DNA from: Epiperipatus broadwayi
Taxonomy: Eukaryota > Onychophora > Udeonychophora > Euonychophora > Peripatidae
NCBI GenBank assembly: GCA_028023455.1
Contig: JAQFVV010012476.1
Span: 5,225,094 to 5,289,093, forward strand
Length of the DNA: 64,000 nucleotides
Direction: 5' to 3'
Below the pieces are notes generated by a model. The model was not told the origin of the DNA. It did not search any database and worked only from the letters and a program-made list of their open reading frames with translations. Each line of letters starts with the position of its first letter. Position 1 is the stretch's first letter. The translations under genes and the position numbers were made by a program. Of the stretch, positions 1 through 11,434 are shown in pieces.

Positions 1-227
1 ACTAACTGCAAATTTCAATATCCATTCTAGATACAGTGGACTTCTATTATATATTATGTTAAAATGAATGTTTTCATAGTCAAAAGATGTTTCAGGAGCA
101 ACCATATTGAGTAAAATAATATCAATGTTTTGGCAAGTAACATTTGCTCTCGACTAGATAATGTAGTAATTCCCATGGTTGCTGAATAGTTTGTCTTAAA
201 TTTGGTGGTCTTTTTTCATTTGGGTGT

Positions 228-508
228 GAAAACTTATATCAATAGTAATTTTATTGTTCCATCAAGTTTGTTAATAGAATTTGTCTTTTTACAAATTTCT
301 ATAGCCTTCCTAAATATACTTTGATTATGATGGTTGCATGTGGATATGATTTTAGTATTTGGGAAATCTATGTGATGACTAGTATCTAAAACATGGAGAG
401 TTAGTGTTGAGGATGTTGACAGTATTTTACTGCATAATATGTTCTTCCATTCTAACACATATACAATGATTGCTCCTTTCTCTGCATATGGTTTGGTACA
501 TGACAAAT
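228..508 (-). pseudogene. Penelope-like element C-terminal (GIY-YIG region) fragment
   Basis: The minus strand is open for about 90 codons (234-506). Its second half contains HVLDTSHHIDFPNTKII followed by FRKAIEICKK and NSINKLDG. In Penelope-like elements and other GIY-YIG retroelements, the region after the GIY-YIG core has the pattern H-(V)-x-D-T-G-H-x-I-D-F-x-N-T-K, then R-E-A-I-E-I and N-x-N-x-x-x-G. The match is to that downstream part of the endonuclease domain. The GIY and YIG motifs themselves are not visible upstream, so the copy is truncated or decayed. It is a different, more typical subfamily from the pair at 57-61 kb. The assignment is by motif pattern only. Confidence 0.6.
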
Positions 509-2400
509 GGAGTCTTTATAGATGTAAATATTCAAATTGTAATGCAAATTTTCTTGCATTTTTGTATTTAACTAGAAACTATTTCAATATATACATATAG
601 GGTTTTTTTTTGTAATCTGTGCATCTGTTATATCAATTATAGAACACTACAATTATCTATTAATTCAACACTTCAATCTATTCATTACTCACTATGCATG
701 CTTTCATGCACAAAGTTTATTCTTTAGGTAAGTTAGAGGTAACATTTCTCATGAAAATTGGGGGTTGGTTTATCTTTACATCAAACACATTGTGGATGAA
801 TGGTTAATCATCATATTATAGATACACATTTTCCAAATTTTTGGATATGCTGCAATTATCTCCAGCCCAGAAGCTTCTCCACCATCATACATATTTTGAG
901 CAATCTTCACTCACTATCTGAGTTACAGTTATCATACACCTAAATTTCCATGCCTATGTTGCCAGCTCAATAGCTTTCACTTTACCTCGCACATTCATAT
1001 GGGAGTGTGTGTGCATGCATAATTTATTTACATATATTTATCCTTCATTTAAAAATATAAATTGAAAACAGCAACAGAAATATTAATAGATTAACCCACT
1101 ATTACAGAGCAATCCACAAAAACTAACTTATAAGCAAACAAAAGATTTTTGATAGTTTCAATTCAACTTACATATAGAAATAAAACATCACTAAATAGTC
1201 TGCTGCTGACCTTTCCAGTATCTCTTCAAAAAAAAACATGGGTTGAACACATCACTTAGCCAACTAACAAAGTACTCCTTCGGAAAACTTTTAATCCTTT
1301 ATTCCTTTCTGCCATTAAACTTTCATGTAAAAATTATTTAGATACTCATTTACTTAGCAATAAATAAATGATTACTTAGATTGGTAATATGCAAACTATT
1401 ATAAAATAAACACTAAGCTCACTTAGAGACTTTCAACTACTTAGGAAATATACTTATATATTGTGCCCTTATCTGTAGGTCATAATAAGGTAGAAAGGTC
1501 AATTACTAAAAAATTTTAAATTTTAAGTTATGCTTGTAGGATATATAAATAATAATAGGATAATTAGATTTTATAGTACAATTTAAAGCTGAAAATACTT
1601 GGTATATAAAAATGTAATAAATTATTTTAAAAGAAAACAGTTAAATAAAGCTTAATTACATCCTTGCTTATGGTTGTAAAAGCTGGCCATATAAAATAAC
1701 ACAGCTATGAATAGTTAAAAGTATAATAATAATTTGAATATAATATTTTAAAACTAATAAATTAAATAAATGCTATATGTAGTGTTATAATTGTATTTAA
1801 TAGTCAAAATTAATAGAGTATATTTTATTAATAAACTTTAGGATGGTGAGAATTATATTTGGTTCAACATTTTAAAATTATTTTCCAAATTTTTTAAAAT
1901 ATCAGTTTTGGTAATTTAGACCAAGACGAAAATAAAAAATTATTTGATAAAGTTAGTAAACACGTGACTGTATATTATATACCTACACACACACGCTTGT
2001 TAAAATAATAATAAAGTTTGTGAATTTGAAACTAAATATAATTGCCATCGATCATTAAAGTAAAAGTTAAAATATTAAATATTGTTTTAATAATTGTTTT
2101 AAAAGTTTAAATAATTTTATAAAACTATAATTGAATTTAAAAATACTAGTCTAAATAATATTTTGAGACATGACGTCATCAATTCTTTATTTTAAAAGTC
2201 TAATCTGTTATATAACTAAATGTGTAAATTTGTTCACGCTAAAGAAATCATTAACCAATCAACGGAGGTAAATTAGCAGACAAAATATAAGAATTATACG
2301 AAGCGGGGGGGAGAAGTAATGTGTAAGTGAAAGAGAAAGTAACACATTTTTGTAGCTGATAACACCATAGCTGGAAAAGTGATATAAATTTAAAATTTAG
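509..2400. other. AT-rich stretch without recognised genes
   Basis: No coding signal, RNA gene or repeat family was recognised. It contains short A/T runs and a few scattered TA repeats only. Confidence 0.5.
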
Positions 2401-3330
2401 TATTTATTTTAAAAGTTCTTCTGTAACATATAATATATTTTGACTGTATCGACATGGATTGCTAATTTAAAAGTTATCTTACCAGGGAATTTTATTCAAG
2501 TTTAACCAAAACCCTACAGTAGAGATGGAAGTACAAGGAAAATTACCTAAAAATATTGCTGAAGGAAAAATATTTGGAAATTGTCTTAATACAGCTTTAT
2601 TTATGCTCAACCAGAAACGTATTATTGTCACTCAGAGAAATATAATTGGGACGCTATATGAAAATTTAAAAGAGAAGTTACTTGCCGTCAGGAAAAAATT
2701 ATGACGCACCAATTTTACAAGGCTAATTTAAAGTTATTTATTCTTCTCTATGGAAAAATTTAATATGCGTTTTATTATAAAGAAAATAATGATGAAGAAA
2801 GAATGTTTATCTTTTAAAGGAGAAACATTATTTAAAAATATAGTACCAGAATTTTAAAGTAAAGAAAAGTAAAGAAGAATATGAAAGTGCTATTATATAT
2901 TTTATAGAAGAGGAGCCAAAAACTTTATCTAAATGGAATTAATTAAAAATATTATAACGTAATCAATGGAGGAAATGTTTGATTTAGAAAAGATAAAATT
3001 AGATTACTTAATGAAAATGGATCCAGGAAAACCGGAAATTTATTGAAGATTTAAATAAGATACCTAGAAGATGCATCGGGGAAAAGTCGCGCGGGAAAAG
3101 ACTAGCAGACAATATTAGAAGAGAATATCATGAATTAATAACTGTATACAATATTGTGAAAACCAAGGATTGTTATCTATTAATATTTATTAAACAGAGT
3201 AGTAATTGTTTTACTTTAAAATAGAACATTAAGTGACTGAAGAAGAAATAAAATATTTTTTTTTTTAGCTTTAATATGAACGATTTTCAAGCAAGTTCGA
3301 TAAAGAAGTACCGTAAATATAATTTAAATA
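2400..3330 (+). pseudogene. Decayed coding-looking region, unknown origin
   Basis: Several adjacent short open stretches on the plus strand read like protein rather than random AT-rich DNA. A 59-codon frame starts at ATG 2525 and ends at TGA 2702-2704 (MEVQGKLPKNIAEGK...). A frame from about 2969 reads EEMFDLEKIKLDYLMKMDPG. After a stop and a one-base shift the reading continues through KIPRRCIGEKSRGKRLADNI to about 3165. Charged residues are frequent and the frames line up in one direction, as in a gene broken by stops and frameshifts. I do not recognise the family. It could be a degraded mobile element, an old viral insertion or a host pseudogene. It could also be chance, since Lys/Asn/Ile-rich open stretches are common at this base composition. 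Confidence 0.3.
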
Positions 3331-6035
3331 TTTTACTGATTATATTTAAAATATAAAATGCTATGTGAGATTAGGGAAAACATATAAACATAAATTTAAT
3401 AATAATGAGATTTAAATATAATAGCTTAATGGAATGATAGAAATATTGTTTTAAAAATAAAGTGTATGTATGGAAATCATATATCTACAAGAATTAATGG
3501 AATGGTGAAGCCTACAGAACACGATCGAGAAGATAAAGATCGTTTTGGTAACTTGGATATTTATTTATAATGCATAATGTATTTTTTTTTAGATCATCGA
3601 TTGATTAAGAATGATGTGTGAAAGTTTAAATTCTATGTACGCATTTTATACAACATTAAAACATGTTATGAGATAGGAGTAATTTTAAATATGCATGCAA
3701 TAAGTTATTTAAAGTATAATTAATAATATAATATAACAGAACAATTGTGTGATTCTTTTGAACTTTCATGTTGTAAAGTATTCAAATATTTTAAAATAGT
3801 TTGTATATGATAAATATACGAGAAAAGTAGTAAAAGATTTTCTTAAAGAACAGCGGTATAGTTTTGGAAATAAATGAATTTTATTATTGTTAGAAATGTA
3901 GATAGGAATTTGTCGATGTATTGTATAGAAAAATCTTGAGAAATAAGATCGGATAGTGACTTGGTAGTACTAGTGTAGAGGAAACCAAGATGATGTTTTG
4001 TTAAGAAATAAGAAAAATAAAGTATTTGGATCATAGTTAGTTTGTGTGATTTCAGTATAGCTAACTAAGCCCTATCACTGAACACATATATTTTGGACAG
4101 TGTTTTTTGCGTATCTTTTAAACTTTTTGATGTTATATAAAGCTGAAGAAATAGCTTTAGCATCACTCCTATAATAGAGGTGGGTAGACAGATAAAGGTC
4201 ACTCCTCTATAGTGTTTTTAATTCACTGTGCCATTATTGTCAAGGTTTATGACGGATAATATTATAGTTATATTTTGATCCTGTGCATCTATTTTCGCTA
4301 TCCTTGTTTCGTGAATCTGCATCGTCAGAGAGATATTTTCAAAGAAATAATAAATAAAATAGAACTGAGGATATGTTATCGTCTATGTAAGAATAGTTTA
4401 TTTACTGGAATGTGTAAGAATTGTGTAACTTTAAAAGTGAAAGTACAAAATATCATAAAGAGAGAAAGAATCATATGATACAGTTTCAAATCAATTCGGA
4501 AATGAATATAAGATTTTTAAAAAAGAGAAATCTAAACAAAGTTTTTTTTTTTATAAAAGTGATAATAAAATTTAAATGTTTGAAATAATTTTTAGAAAAT
4601 AAATATTGCATATTTAATAAGAAATAATTCAATAATGTGTGATAGACATATATTTGTGCATGGGGTGTTAATAGTTGTAATTACCATCCGAAGTAAGGCT
4701 TGAATGAGTATATTAGATTAATAAACATCGGATAAGGAACAATAAAACCTAATACCGAATGTAGAAGAATGTTTGAATCTGTAGGATTCCATACAACTAA
4801 TAAAACTAGAGTTTTATTGTTTTTTGTAGAATGTTTACTATGAATGTAAAATTTGTAAAAATATAAATTTAATAATAATAGTAGGGATATAAAGTGTTAA
4901 TAATAATTATATGATAAATACATTTTGTAACAAGCTAAATTATAATCAGAAATCCAATAATAATAATACTGAATTTTCTTAAGCATTTAAAAGATAAGAG
5001 TTAACTAGAAAAAATAAGTAGAAGTTTGATTTCATTTTTTTTATAAACTAGTAAAATAATTTTGTGATAGGAGAGTAAGGATATCCATGTACATAATGTA
5101 AAATATTGTTATTTGTTTATGTTATTAATAAACTTTGTTGTAAATTTATTTTAAAGCTTTGTGTCTTCGTTGTTATTTCTCCACATGGATGCATGATATC
5201 ACAATACACTTATAATTGAAACAGACATATAGTTTTTGCACAAAAAGAGTAAACCCAAAGTGTTATAATAATTTTGAAAATTTATTTGTATGATAAAATT
5301 AAAAGATCATAATTATATCATTTATTGGTCATAAGTTGGTTGCCACAATGTTACATTAAAATATATGCTATTGTTGCCACACGTATTCTGTTGTCAGATT
5401 ATTAAAATACTGCCACGTACGTAATTATTTATTTCATTTAGGAAGAAATAAGATTATACTTATACTATTGTTGTTATTATTATTATTTAGTATTGTTAGT
5501 AACTGCGTAGTGAATTTATGACATAAAATTCCCTTTTCATAGTTTACTACCGTAATTTTAAATCAGTTAGAATACAATTTATGAACCTGAGATTTGATTT
5601 TATTTTATTTATTCTATTTATTTACTTAATTTTATTTAATTGAGCTAGATTCTTATTACAAAGAATATTAAGACATGATTATTATTTTTATCGTAGTGAA
5701 AAGAGCTTAGAAAGTCATAAGAATACTATAAGTTAGTTGTTTAGAATAGTAAAAGGGGGAATAGTATTCTTATGCCATTGGGATAGTATCATGTGGATAA
5801 TATCTCAATGTAGTCTATCTCATTCCCCGTATCGTCACTCCATGTCTCATGAAAATAATAAATATTTGTTAATTCATTTTTTAAAAATATAACTGTATTT
5901 GTATTTTAAAAATTAGAGCTAGTAATCATTTTAATTAATGCTGGATATTTCATGTATTTATTCGTTAAACTGAGCTAGAACCCGGAATATTCGTTATAAA
6001 CAGTATATTTTGGGGTGAGGACGCGCGGGAAGAGG
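3331..6035. other. AT-rich region, no recognised gene
   Basis: Two short open frames exist: 3843-4034 minus (63 codons), and 4275-4478 plus (67 codons, with cysteine-containing LCKNSLFTGMCKNC). Neither shows a family motif or start context that I can support. Simple AT-rich sequence fills the rest. Confidence 0.4.
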
Positions 6036-6038
6036 TTA

Positions 6039-6070
<32 letters not shown>
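6039..6070. repeat. (TA)n microsatellite
   Basis: An uninterrupted alternating A/T run of about 32 bases lies directly beside the end of the RTE/hairpin insertion complex. Confidence 0.95.
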
Positions 6071-6075
<5 letters not shown>

Positions 6076-6091
6076 CATCATTATCATTAGT

Positions 6092-6316
6092 CAAAATAAG
6101 AGTCATAGATCACATGACACCATCTCCTAAGCTTTTAAGTTATAAACAGTGAGGATTGCCAATTCCTCTGCAAGCTTTATGATAAATGCTTAGCCGGAGC
6201 CAGCACTTAAAATATCTCTGTCAGGAACCCCTCCCCAAACTCCTGACCATGATTTTGTGCTTTGGCACTCTCAGAGAGGTGTCTAAAGCTTGTAGAGGAA
6301 TTGGCAATCCTCACTG
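6092..6316. mobile_element. 225-bp hairpin insert with 15-bp target duplication
   Basis: A 33-bp near-perfect inverted repeat (6147-6179 and 6284-6316) encloses about 104 bp. About 55 bp (6092-6146) lies outside the left arm. The 15-bp sequence ATCATTATCATTAGT flanks the whole insert exactly, at 6077-6091 and 6317-6331, and reads as a target-site duplication inside the GAT-repeat tail of the neighbouring minus-strand RTE remnant. A 15-bp duplication is typical of retroposition (LINE/SINE machinery), whereas terminal inverted repeats suggest a DNA element, so the class is open. Because the target is a simple repeat, slippage could also produce the flanking match. No tRNA-like boxes are evident. 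Confidence 0.65.
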
Positions 6317-6930
6317 ATCATTATCATTAGTTTCATCCATTATTGGCCCATTGGAAGACAAAGGTCTTTCCAAGTTTAACAATTTCTTTATCAATCCTTA
6401 GACTATCTTTTCCACATCATTCCAGCAAACTTTATTATTTTATCTCCATATGAGATCTTTCTTAGTTCTTTTCCAACCTTTTAGGATCATGTTTGAGACT
6501 TTTGACTATCCATTTATTTATGCTTCTTGTAATATGTCTAGCCTACCTTCATTTTTGTCACTTAATTCTTTCATTGTTGTCATCTTTCACCCATATATTT
6601 TACATTTGATGATTTGTTATTGATTTTAATATCTATGTCTCCAGTAATTTGTTGAATGGCCTGAAGTTTCTATATTGCTCTATGTTAAATGTCAAATCAC
6701 AGATCATAACTAGAAACCCTTATTTTTAATTGCTCAGATCTTATCTTTAATTGCACAGACACATTTTCTTTTAATATTAAGTTATTTTTATCAAAATTCA
6801 TTCCATCTTAGTTTAATTCTATGATTAATATCATCTATCATGTTTCCATCTACATTAGTAAAGTGACCACTGTATTTGGAGTTGTTAACAATTTCTAATT
6901 CAGACTATCAGCAGTCTTTATTTTCTTCTT
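6317..6930 (-). mobile_element. RTE-like retrotransposon, old 3' fragment
   Basis: Read on the minus strand, this is a diverged copy of the C-terminal coding part and 3' end of the RTE family that is best preserved at 23.4-26.3 kb. Equivalents of the same landmarks occur in order: the 3' tail, the region encoding the W-x-G-H-I-A-R-R-x-D-x-R-W block, the E-T-W-T-L region and the part just after the RT domain. Many substitutions and indels break all frames. It is a dead fragment. Confidence 0.75.
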
Positions 6931-7799
6931 CTGTGAAAATTCATACTTAAATATATGTATGTATAAGTGTGTTCATACATGTGTGGATATGTATTGTAAT
7001 AACTCAATAGGTAAAATAGTCAGCTTTAAAAATTAAAGTTTCAACCTCTCGACTGAATAGAGGCATAAAAAAAAAAAGCAAACGATTCCAATCAAGATGC
7101 GTTTATCTATGTGTGTGTGTGTGCATGTGTTCACTATATTATTTGAATAGGAAAAATCTAATCAGTTCAATAAAATTCCCGATATTTCTTTTTTAAACTA
7201 GACAGTATTTATTTCTGAAAGATATAAGACGAATATCTTGAAAATGTGTATCTTTCTCTTAAGGAATTACAAAGGAAAAATTCTGCCAGTACAAAAATCT
7301 TTCACCACTTCTTCTCGACTCACTTCTGACTAAATGTAAACAAAATTTCTGTTTCCAGTAAATTGAAAATTCACTCCCTACTCCAACATACAAACAGCGA
7401 ATGTAAACAAGGCCTTTTTAATTACAAGGAAACATAGTTGATTCTATAGATATAATTTGACCTGGGTAGTAGATAGGCACAGTGTTTCTCTGCAGAAAGC
7501 AAATCAATATGTTGACAAGCGCATTTCTTTAAGAAAAAAAAAAGGATGTCGGATTACCAATAAGAGTTTTGACTTTTTCCGACAACTCATCGGAAAACTA
7601 AGCACTTTAAATTACATTTCAAAATACTCGGCATTCTTTCATTTATTAATATTAGGGGAAATAAATAAATAAATAATTCGGTAGAGGATAATTAACTCTT
7701 TCATTACCATGTAATAATATATATATATATATAGTCACAAAATAAATAAAAGATGTTTGATGATAAACAAGTTTTTTTAATGTTTCTTTTAGCATAACC
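6931..7799. other. AT-rich spacer
   Basis: A plus-strand open stretch (7457-7672, 71 codons) has no recognisable motif. The spacer also holds short GT-rich and TA microsatellites (about 7109-7124 and 7718-7732). Nothing else was recognised. Confidence 0.4.
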
Positions 7800-8105
7800 A
7801 ACCACTCACCAATGCAGATTAGGATCATTTTATCTCACTATAAAAGCATATCGGGACCCACCTTCGTTCTGGGGTATCAGCACTTGAATTTCCATGCCCT
7901 CAATAACTATCACCGTACAATTCTCCTGGACTGGTTTCTATCCACTTTTAATATCTTGTTGAACGGTGAGCAATAACAAAAAAGAAAGGCATATGGTTTT
8001 ATTGCTTCGGAAATCATAAGAAGTTCAAGCGATAGAAACGATCCTGGAACCTACCGATCTCAAGTTGGACGCTTTACCAACTGCACAAAACCACGCACTG
8101 CAAAC
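7800..8105 (-). mobile_element. Candidate tRNA-derived SINE (second family)
   Basis: On the minus strand the segment about 8105 to 8040 reads GCAGTTGGTAAAGCGTCC, an A-box-like run with D-arm character. It is followed by an anticodon-stem-like CCAACTTGAGATCGG and then GGTTCCAGGATC, a degraded B-box (consensus GGTTCGANTCC). The body that follows includes a segment at about 7925-7945 whose minus-strand reading AAAAGTGGATAGAAACCAG recurs at 38676-38695 and 39034-39054, so this body is repetitive. Family and exact ends are uncertain. I see no clean target duplication. Confidence 0.45.
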
Positions 8106-8607
8106 AACGATGTCTCTGCAGGGATATATTTTAAAATTGTTTTTGAGCTTCATCACTACTTTTTTCATCACAACTCTTGTAATCATCCACCATAGAAAAA
8201 GTGTGGTCTGATTTTTCGAGCTGCTTAATGGTTGTAATGTGGAAGCTGGATGGTTGTAATGTGATAGAGTTAAGATGAGAATAAGCGGAGAAAAACAAGC
8301 AAATTTTAAAATTAAAACTGCTTTATTTTTTATATGTGGATTCTCTTCTCTTTTTTTGCAAGATATCTTGATAATTAGTGTTTATCTAAAGGTCAGTGAT
8401 GGTGGTATTTTAATATTAATTATGATGTTGAGCTGTTTCTACCATCTTGTATTAAATATTGAATGTCTTTAGAAAAAATTTAATCTTTATGAAAACTTTT
8501 AAAATGCATTCACCTGTTAATAATAACACTCAGATTAGTATACAACACATTTCGAATGGTATTATTTTTCTCCCTTCTTCAGATGTTGCTATCCTGATAA
8601 GGGAGAA

Positions 8608-8757
8608 TACTAGCATGAGAATAGAACCTTAACCTTGAGAATCGTGAATATTGAATTTAAGATAAACCCTCTTACCACCTCAGAATAGATCGGTTAGTTA
8701 TCTTAAATTCAATATTCACAAATATAAAAGTCCAGGTTCGATTCCCATGCTAATACT
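8608..8757. repeat. Imperfect inverted repeat (hairpin)
   Basis: Arms at about 8608-8664 and 8699-8757 share a long complementary core (the 22-bp block at 8642-8664 matches 8699-8721 inverted) with mismatches outside it. The right arm contains CAGGTTCGATTCCC, which resembles a pol III B-box, so one arm may be tRNA-derived. It is probably a small fold-back repeat. Confidence 0.5.
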
Positions 8758-8943
8758 GTCATTAGTCAGGCCAGCAATGCCTAAAGAAGCTACTTGAAAT
8801 GTTTTGTGTTGAATACTGAGGTGTGTGCTATTATTAAAAGACGAATGTATTGGAAAAGTATAAATAACATGTAAAAATTTTCTAAAGACATTTAATATTA
8901 GATAAGAAATGTTTTTTTTGTTTTTTTTATAAATGTCTATTAC

Positions 8944-9362
8944 CATTTCTTACTTACAAATCTGAGACTTGGGCACTTAACAGAAAAGCAATGCAGAAAC
9001 TTCAGATCACTCAATAAAATACAAAGAATTGTATGTTAGGTGTAACAAAAGTGGTCGAAAATGAAAAACATGGCCGAGAGAACAAACAGATGTTACTTAC
9101 ATCATTAAAAGAATTAATAGACTAAAATCGAGTTGGGTTAGACATATTTCTAGAAAAGATGATAATAGATGGACAAATGAAATCTTAAACTGAATTTCAA
9201 GAAATGGTAGAAGGCCTAGAAAGAGACCCTATGTGAGATGGATGGATAAAATAAGGAAGTGGGGTGGTGTGATGTGGAGAAGAGAGGCTTGAGACTGGAG
9301 AAGATGGATTAACTTGGAGAGATATTCTTTTTGCAATGTATCGATAATAATGAAAATGATAA
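8944..9362 (+). mobile_element. RTE-like retrotransposon, 3' fragment
   Basis: The plus strand carries the C-terminal end of the RTE family. It starts at the segment encoding LTYxSETWxLNRKAMQ and runs through the QRSMERCMLG, WAGHIARRDDNRWT and RPHVRWMDEI equivalents. It ends in the 3' end with short AAT/GAT-like repeats. Multiple stops and frameshifts are present. It is 5'-truncated, the usual outcome of incomplete target-primed reverse transcription. Confidence 0.85.
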
Positions 9363-10329
9363 TTAAACAACTAATTTTCACATAGTTTCATTGTGGCCTC
9401 CATTTTTTTTCAACATATTACAAATTGGACAAATATTTATTACATAATTCAGTGACTTGTGGGAAGCTATTCATTTTTATTTTTGAAACACATAAGCAGA
9501 GTAGATAGTGGTTGTTAAATAATCAAATGATCAATTGCTAAGTAGTTTATAAAAAAATTGAGTTTCTAAAATGACTGAATCTGAAGTCATAATCCTTTGA
9601 TCTTCAGATCCACAATCTACACCTCTATTACTACATTAAATCATGCTGGATACTTATATGAGTAAATTGTGGGTGCTTCTGAACCCATTGATAAGAGATT
9701 TCAATAACATTTGAAAAAATCAATTTTGGCTGGCATAAATATTGAGTCTACAAAAACATTTTTTTTAATCTCATATAAAATTCATTTATTGTATCATAAT
9801 TTATTGCTATTTGACATATCTCTTGGTTAAATATCTCAATAAAATCAGTTCTTAATTGAATTCAGCTCTATAATAAATGATAAAACTTGTCTAGAGTTTG
9901 CTCTCATTGTTATTGAAATAGCAAATGTATGTATTCCAGTTTGCCATCTTATGTAAGCTTAAGTAATCAATAGATGCTAGATGATGAACATAGAAGTTAC
10001 TGACAATCACACATGGCCTTTTCAACCACAATGAAAATGAAAAGAAACAGTTTTAGAAACGACTTTTGCAATAACTATACAACTAATCTGTGATCCCCAA
10101 ATACTCCACCTATAGAATATGCTGACCAATTTTTGTTTATTTCACCTTTTACATGAGATCTGCTATGTATTCTCTTTTTTATCATATCTCATAATAATCA
10201 ACATTGTGCCTCTTTATAATATCTTTGACATAGTAGTTTTCATAAATCTTTATCTTCATTTGTCCTATCTAGATTCCAAATTGAGTTTTTTTCTTACATA
10301 TTTCATCAGAGAGAAGGTTGAACATGTAT
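9363..10329. other. AT-rich spacer
   Basis: No gene, RNA or recognised repeat was seen. The N-terminal half of the 156-codon open frame at 10119-10589 falls here but has no family motif. Confidence 0.4.
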
Positions 10330-10595
10330 TTATTAAACCTTTGCCTTTTGGGATGCTATACATCTTTCTTCCAGCATCCATCATTTACCTTACTGATGAA
10401 AGCCATGGGCTAACCATTAGTCAAGGGATATGGAGAGAACAGCACTGTATATGGATTTCTAAAGCTCTGCCATCTTGTAGCCACATATTACTCAAGCTTA
10501 CATTAGATGGAAGCACTGGTATAATTGCTGAGATATTCTTGACTTCATTTAAGGAGAAGTCACAATCACATCACATATGTGATACTTAAAGTAAT
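10330..10595 (+). repeat. Interspersed repeat sharing a LINE 3' end
   Basis: The last roughly 60 bp (GAGATATTCTTGACTTC, AAGGAGAAGNCACAA and CACATCACA blocks) recur at 31168-31220, immediately after the LINE C-terminal coding region there. The upstream 200 bp has no counterpart next to that LINE. So this is either a second LINE copy with an unrelated 5' junction, or a short element that borrowed the LINE 3' end. A 156-codon open frame (10119-10589) runs through it, but its end lies in the repeat and I regard it as chance. Confidence 0.45.
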
Positions 10596-11025
10596 ATAGG
10601 GAGTGTACTAATAGCTCTATATTATAGCTCCCTATATTACATTTTCTGCAAAAAAAATGCTATGAATCAGAGAAACTGAATTAAACCTGATGAAATCTTC
10701 ATCTTTGCAGTGAACTGATAATGGATGAATGCTGAAATAATGATAAAGTGTGTCACAAAATGTACATAAAAAAGAAAAATGCCTGAGAGATACTTTGCTC
10801 ACAATAGGCACAGGTGACTTGTGGACCAAAGCCACTTGTGGTTCTCATAAATTTGTGCACAGTATCTTAATACATAATTATCCAACCATAATAACATTTT
10901 TATTAAATATTTCTAAGCTCTTTATTAAAATTCTTAAGTATAATTTGTTTATATATTTTTCTTATTAAATCACTGTAACATCACATGACCAACATTTCTT
11001 ATGCTCACACAATCTATTAACACAG

Positions 11026-11434
11026 TAGCAACTTCCTCCATATAATAATGCCACCTAAACTATAGTAATTCAATGGAAGCTAAAAGGTTAATGCATCAAA
11101 TCTTTACCCACACCTACTTATCCAATATTACCAGATTAATTTCTAAAAAATTAGTGGATTAAAAACATCATTTTGTTTTCATTTTGGGATCATAGTTTTA
11201 TAGTTAACTAAAAAGATAAAAGATGACTACTGGAGAGATTCATTAGATCCAAAGATCTTGTTGTGGTGCCCTCAGATCCAAGGCTTCTCATTGATGAAGC
11301 CTTAAGCTAGAAACATGTCTTGGAATATTGGATGAATTAACACTAGACAGGGTTTTTAATGTATTAAACTTCTAGCATCCATTGATTACTATGGTTTGCT
11401 CTAGGTGGCACTATTGTATGGAGGAAGTTGTTTC
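11026..11434. mobile_element. Fold-back MITE, copy 1
   Basis: Long imperfect terminal inverted repeats span about 11026-11160 and 11300-11434. CAACTTCCTCCATA at the left end is matched inverted by TATGGAGGAAGTTG at the right, followed inward by the equivalents of TGCCACCTA, TAGTAAT and CAATGGA. The roughly 140-bp centre contains AGATCCAAGGCTTCTCATTGATGAAGCC, itself a short palindrome; its motifs recur at 30290, 34535, 40165 and 40690. No coding capacity is present. The length and structure fit a non-autonomous DNA transposon. Confidence 0.75.

Noticed and set aside
5990-6040. Possible promoter or CpG element (GGACGCGCGGGAAGAGG)
   Set aside because: A single short GC-rich run with no gene beside it. 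Nothing supports a regulatory role.
8690-8760. tRNA gene (GGTTCGATTCCC match)
   Set aside because: No acceptor stem or full cloverleaf can be formed. The B-box lies in a hairpin repeat arm. Similar isolated matches at 31376 and 32170 were also rejected as tRNA genes.
10119-10589. 156-codon open frame on the plus strand
   Set aside because: It is hydrophobic and Phe/Leu/Ile-rich without motifs, and its 3' half lies in an interspersed repeat sharing a LINE 3' end. Length alone does not support a gene here.
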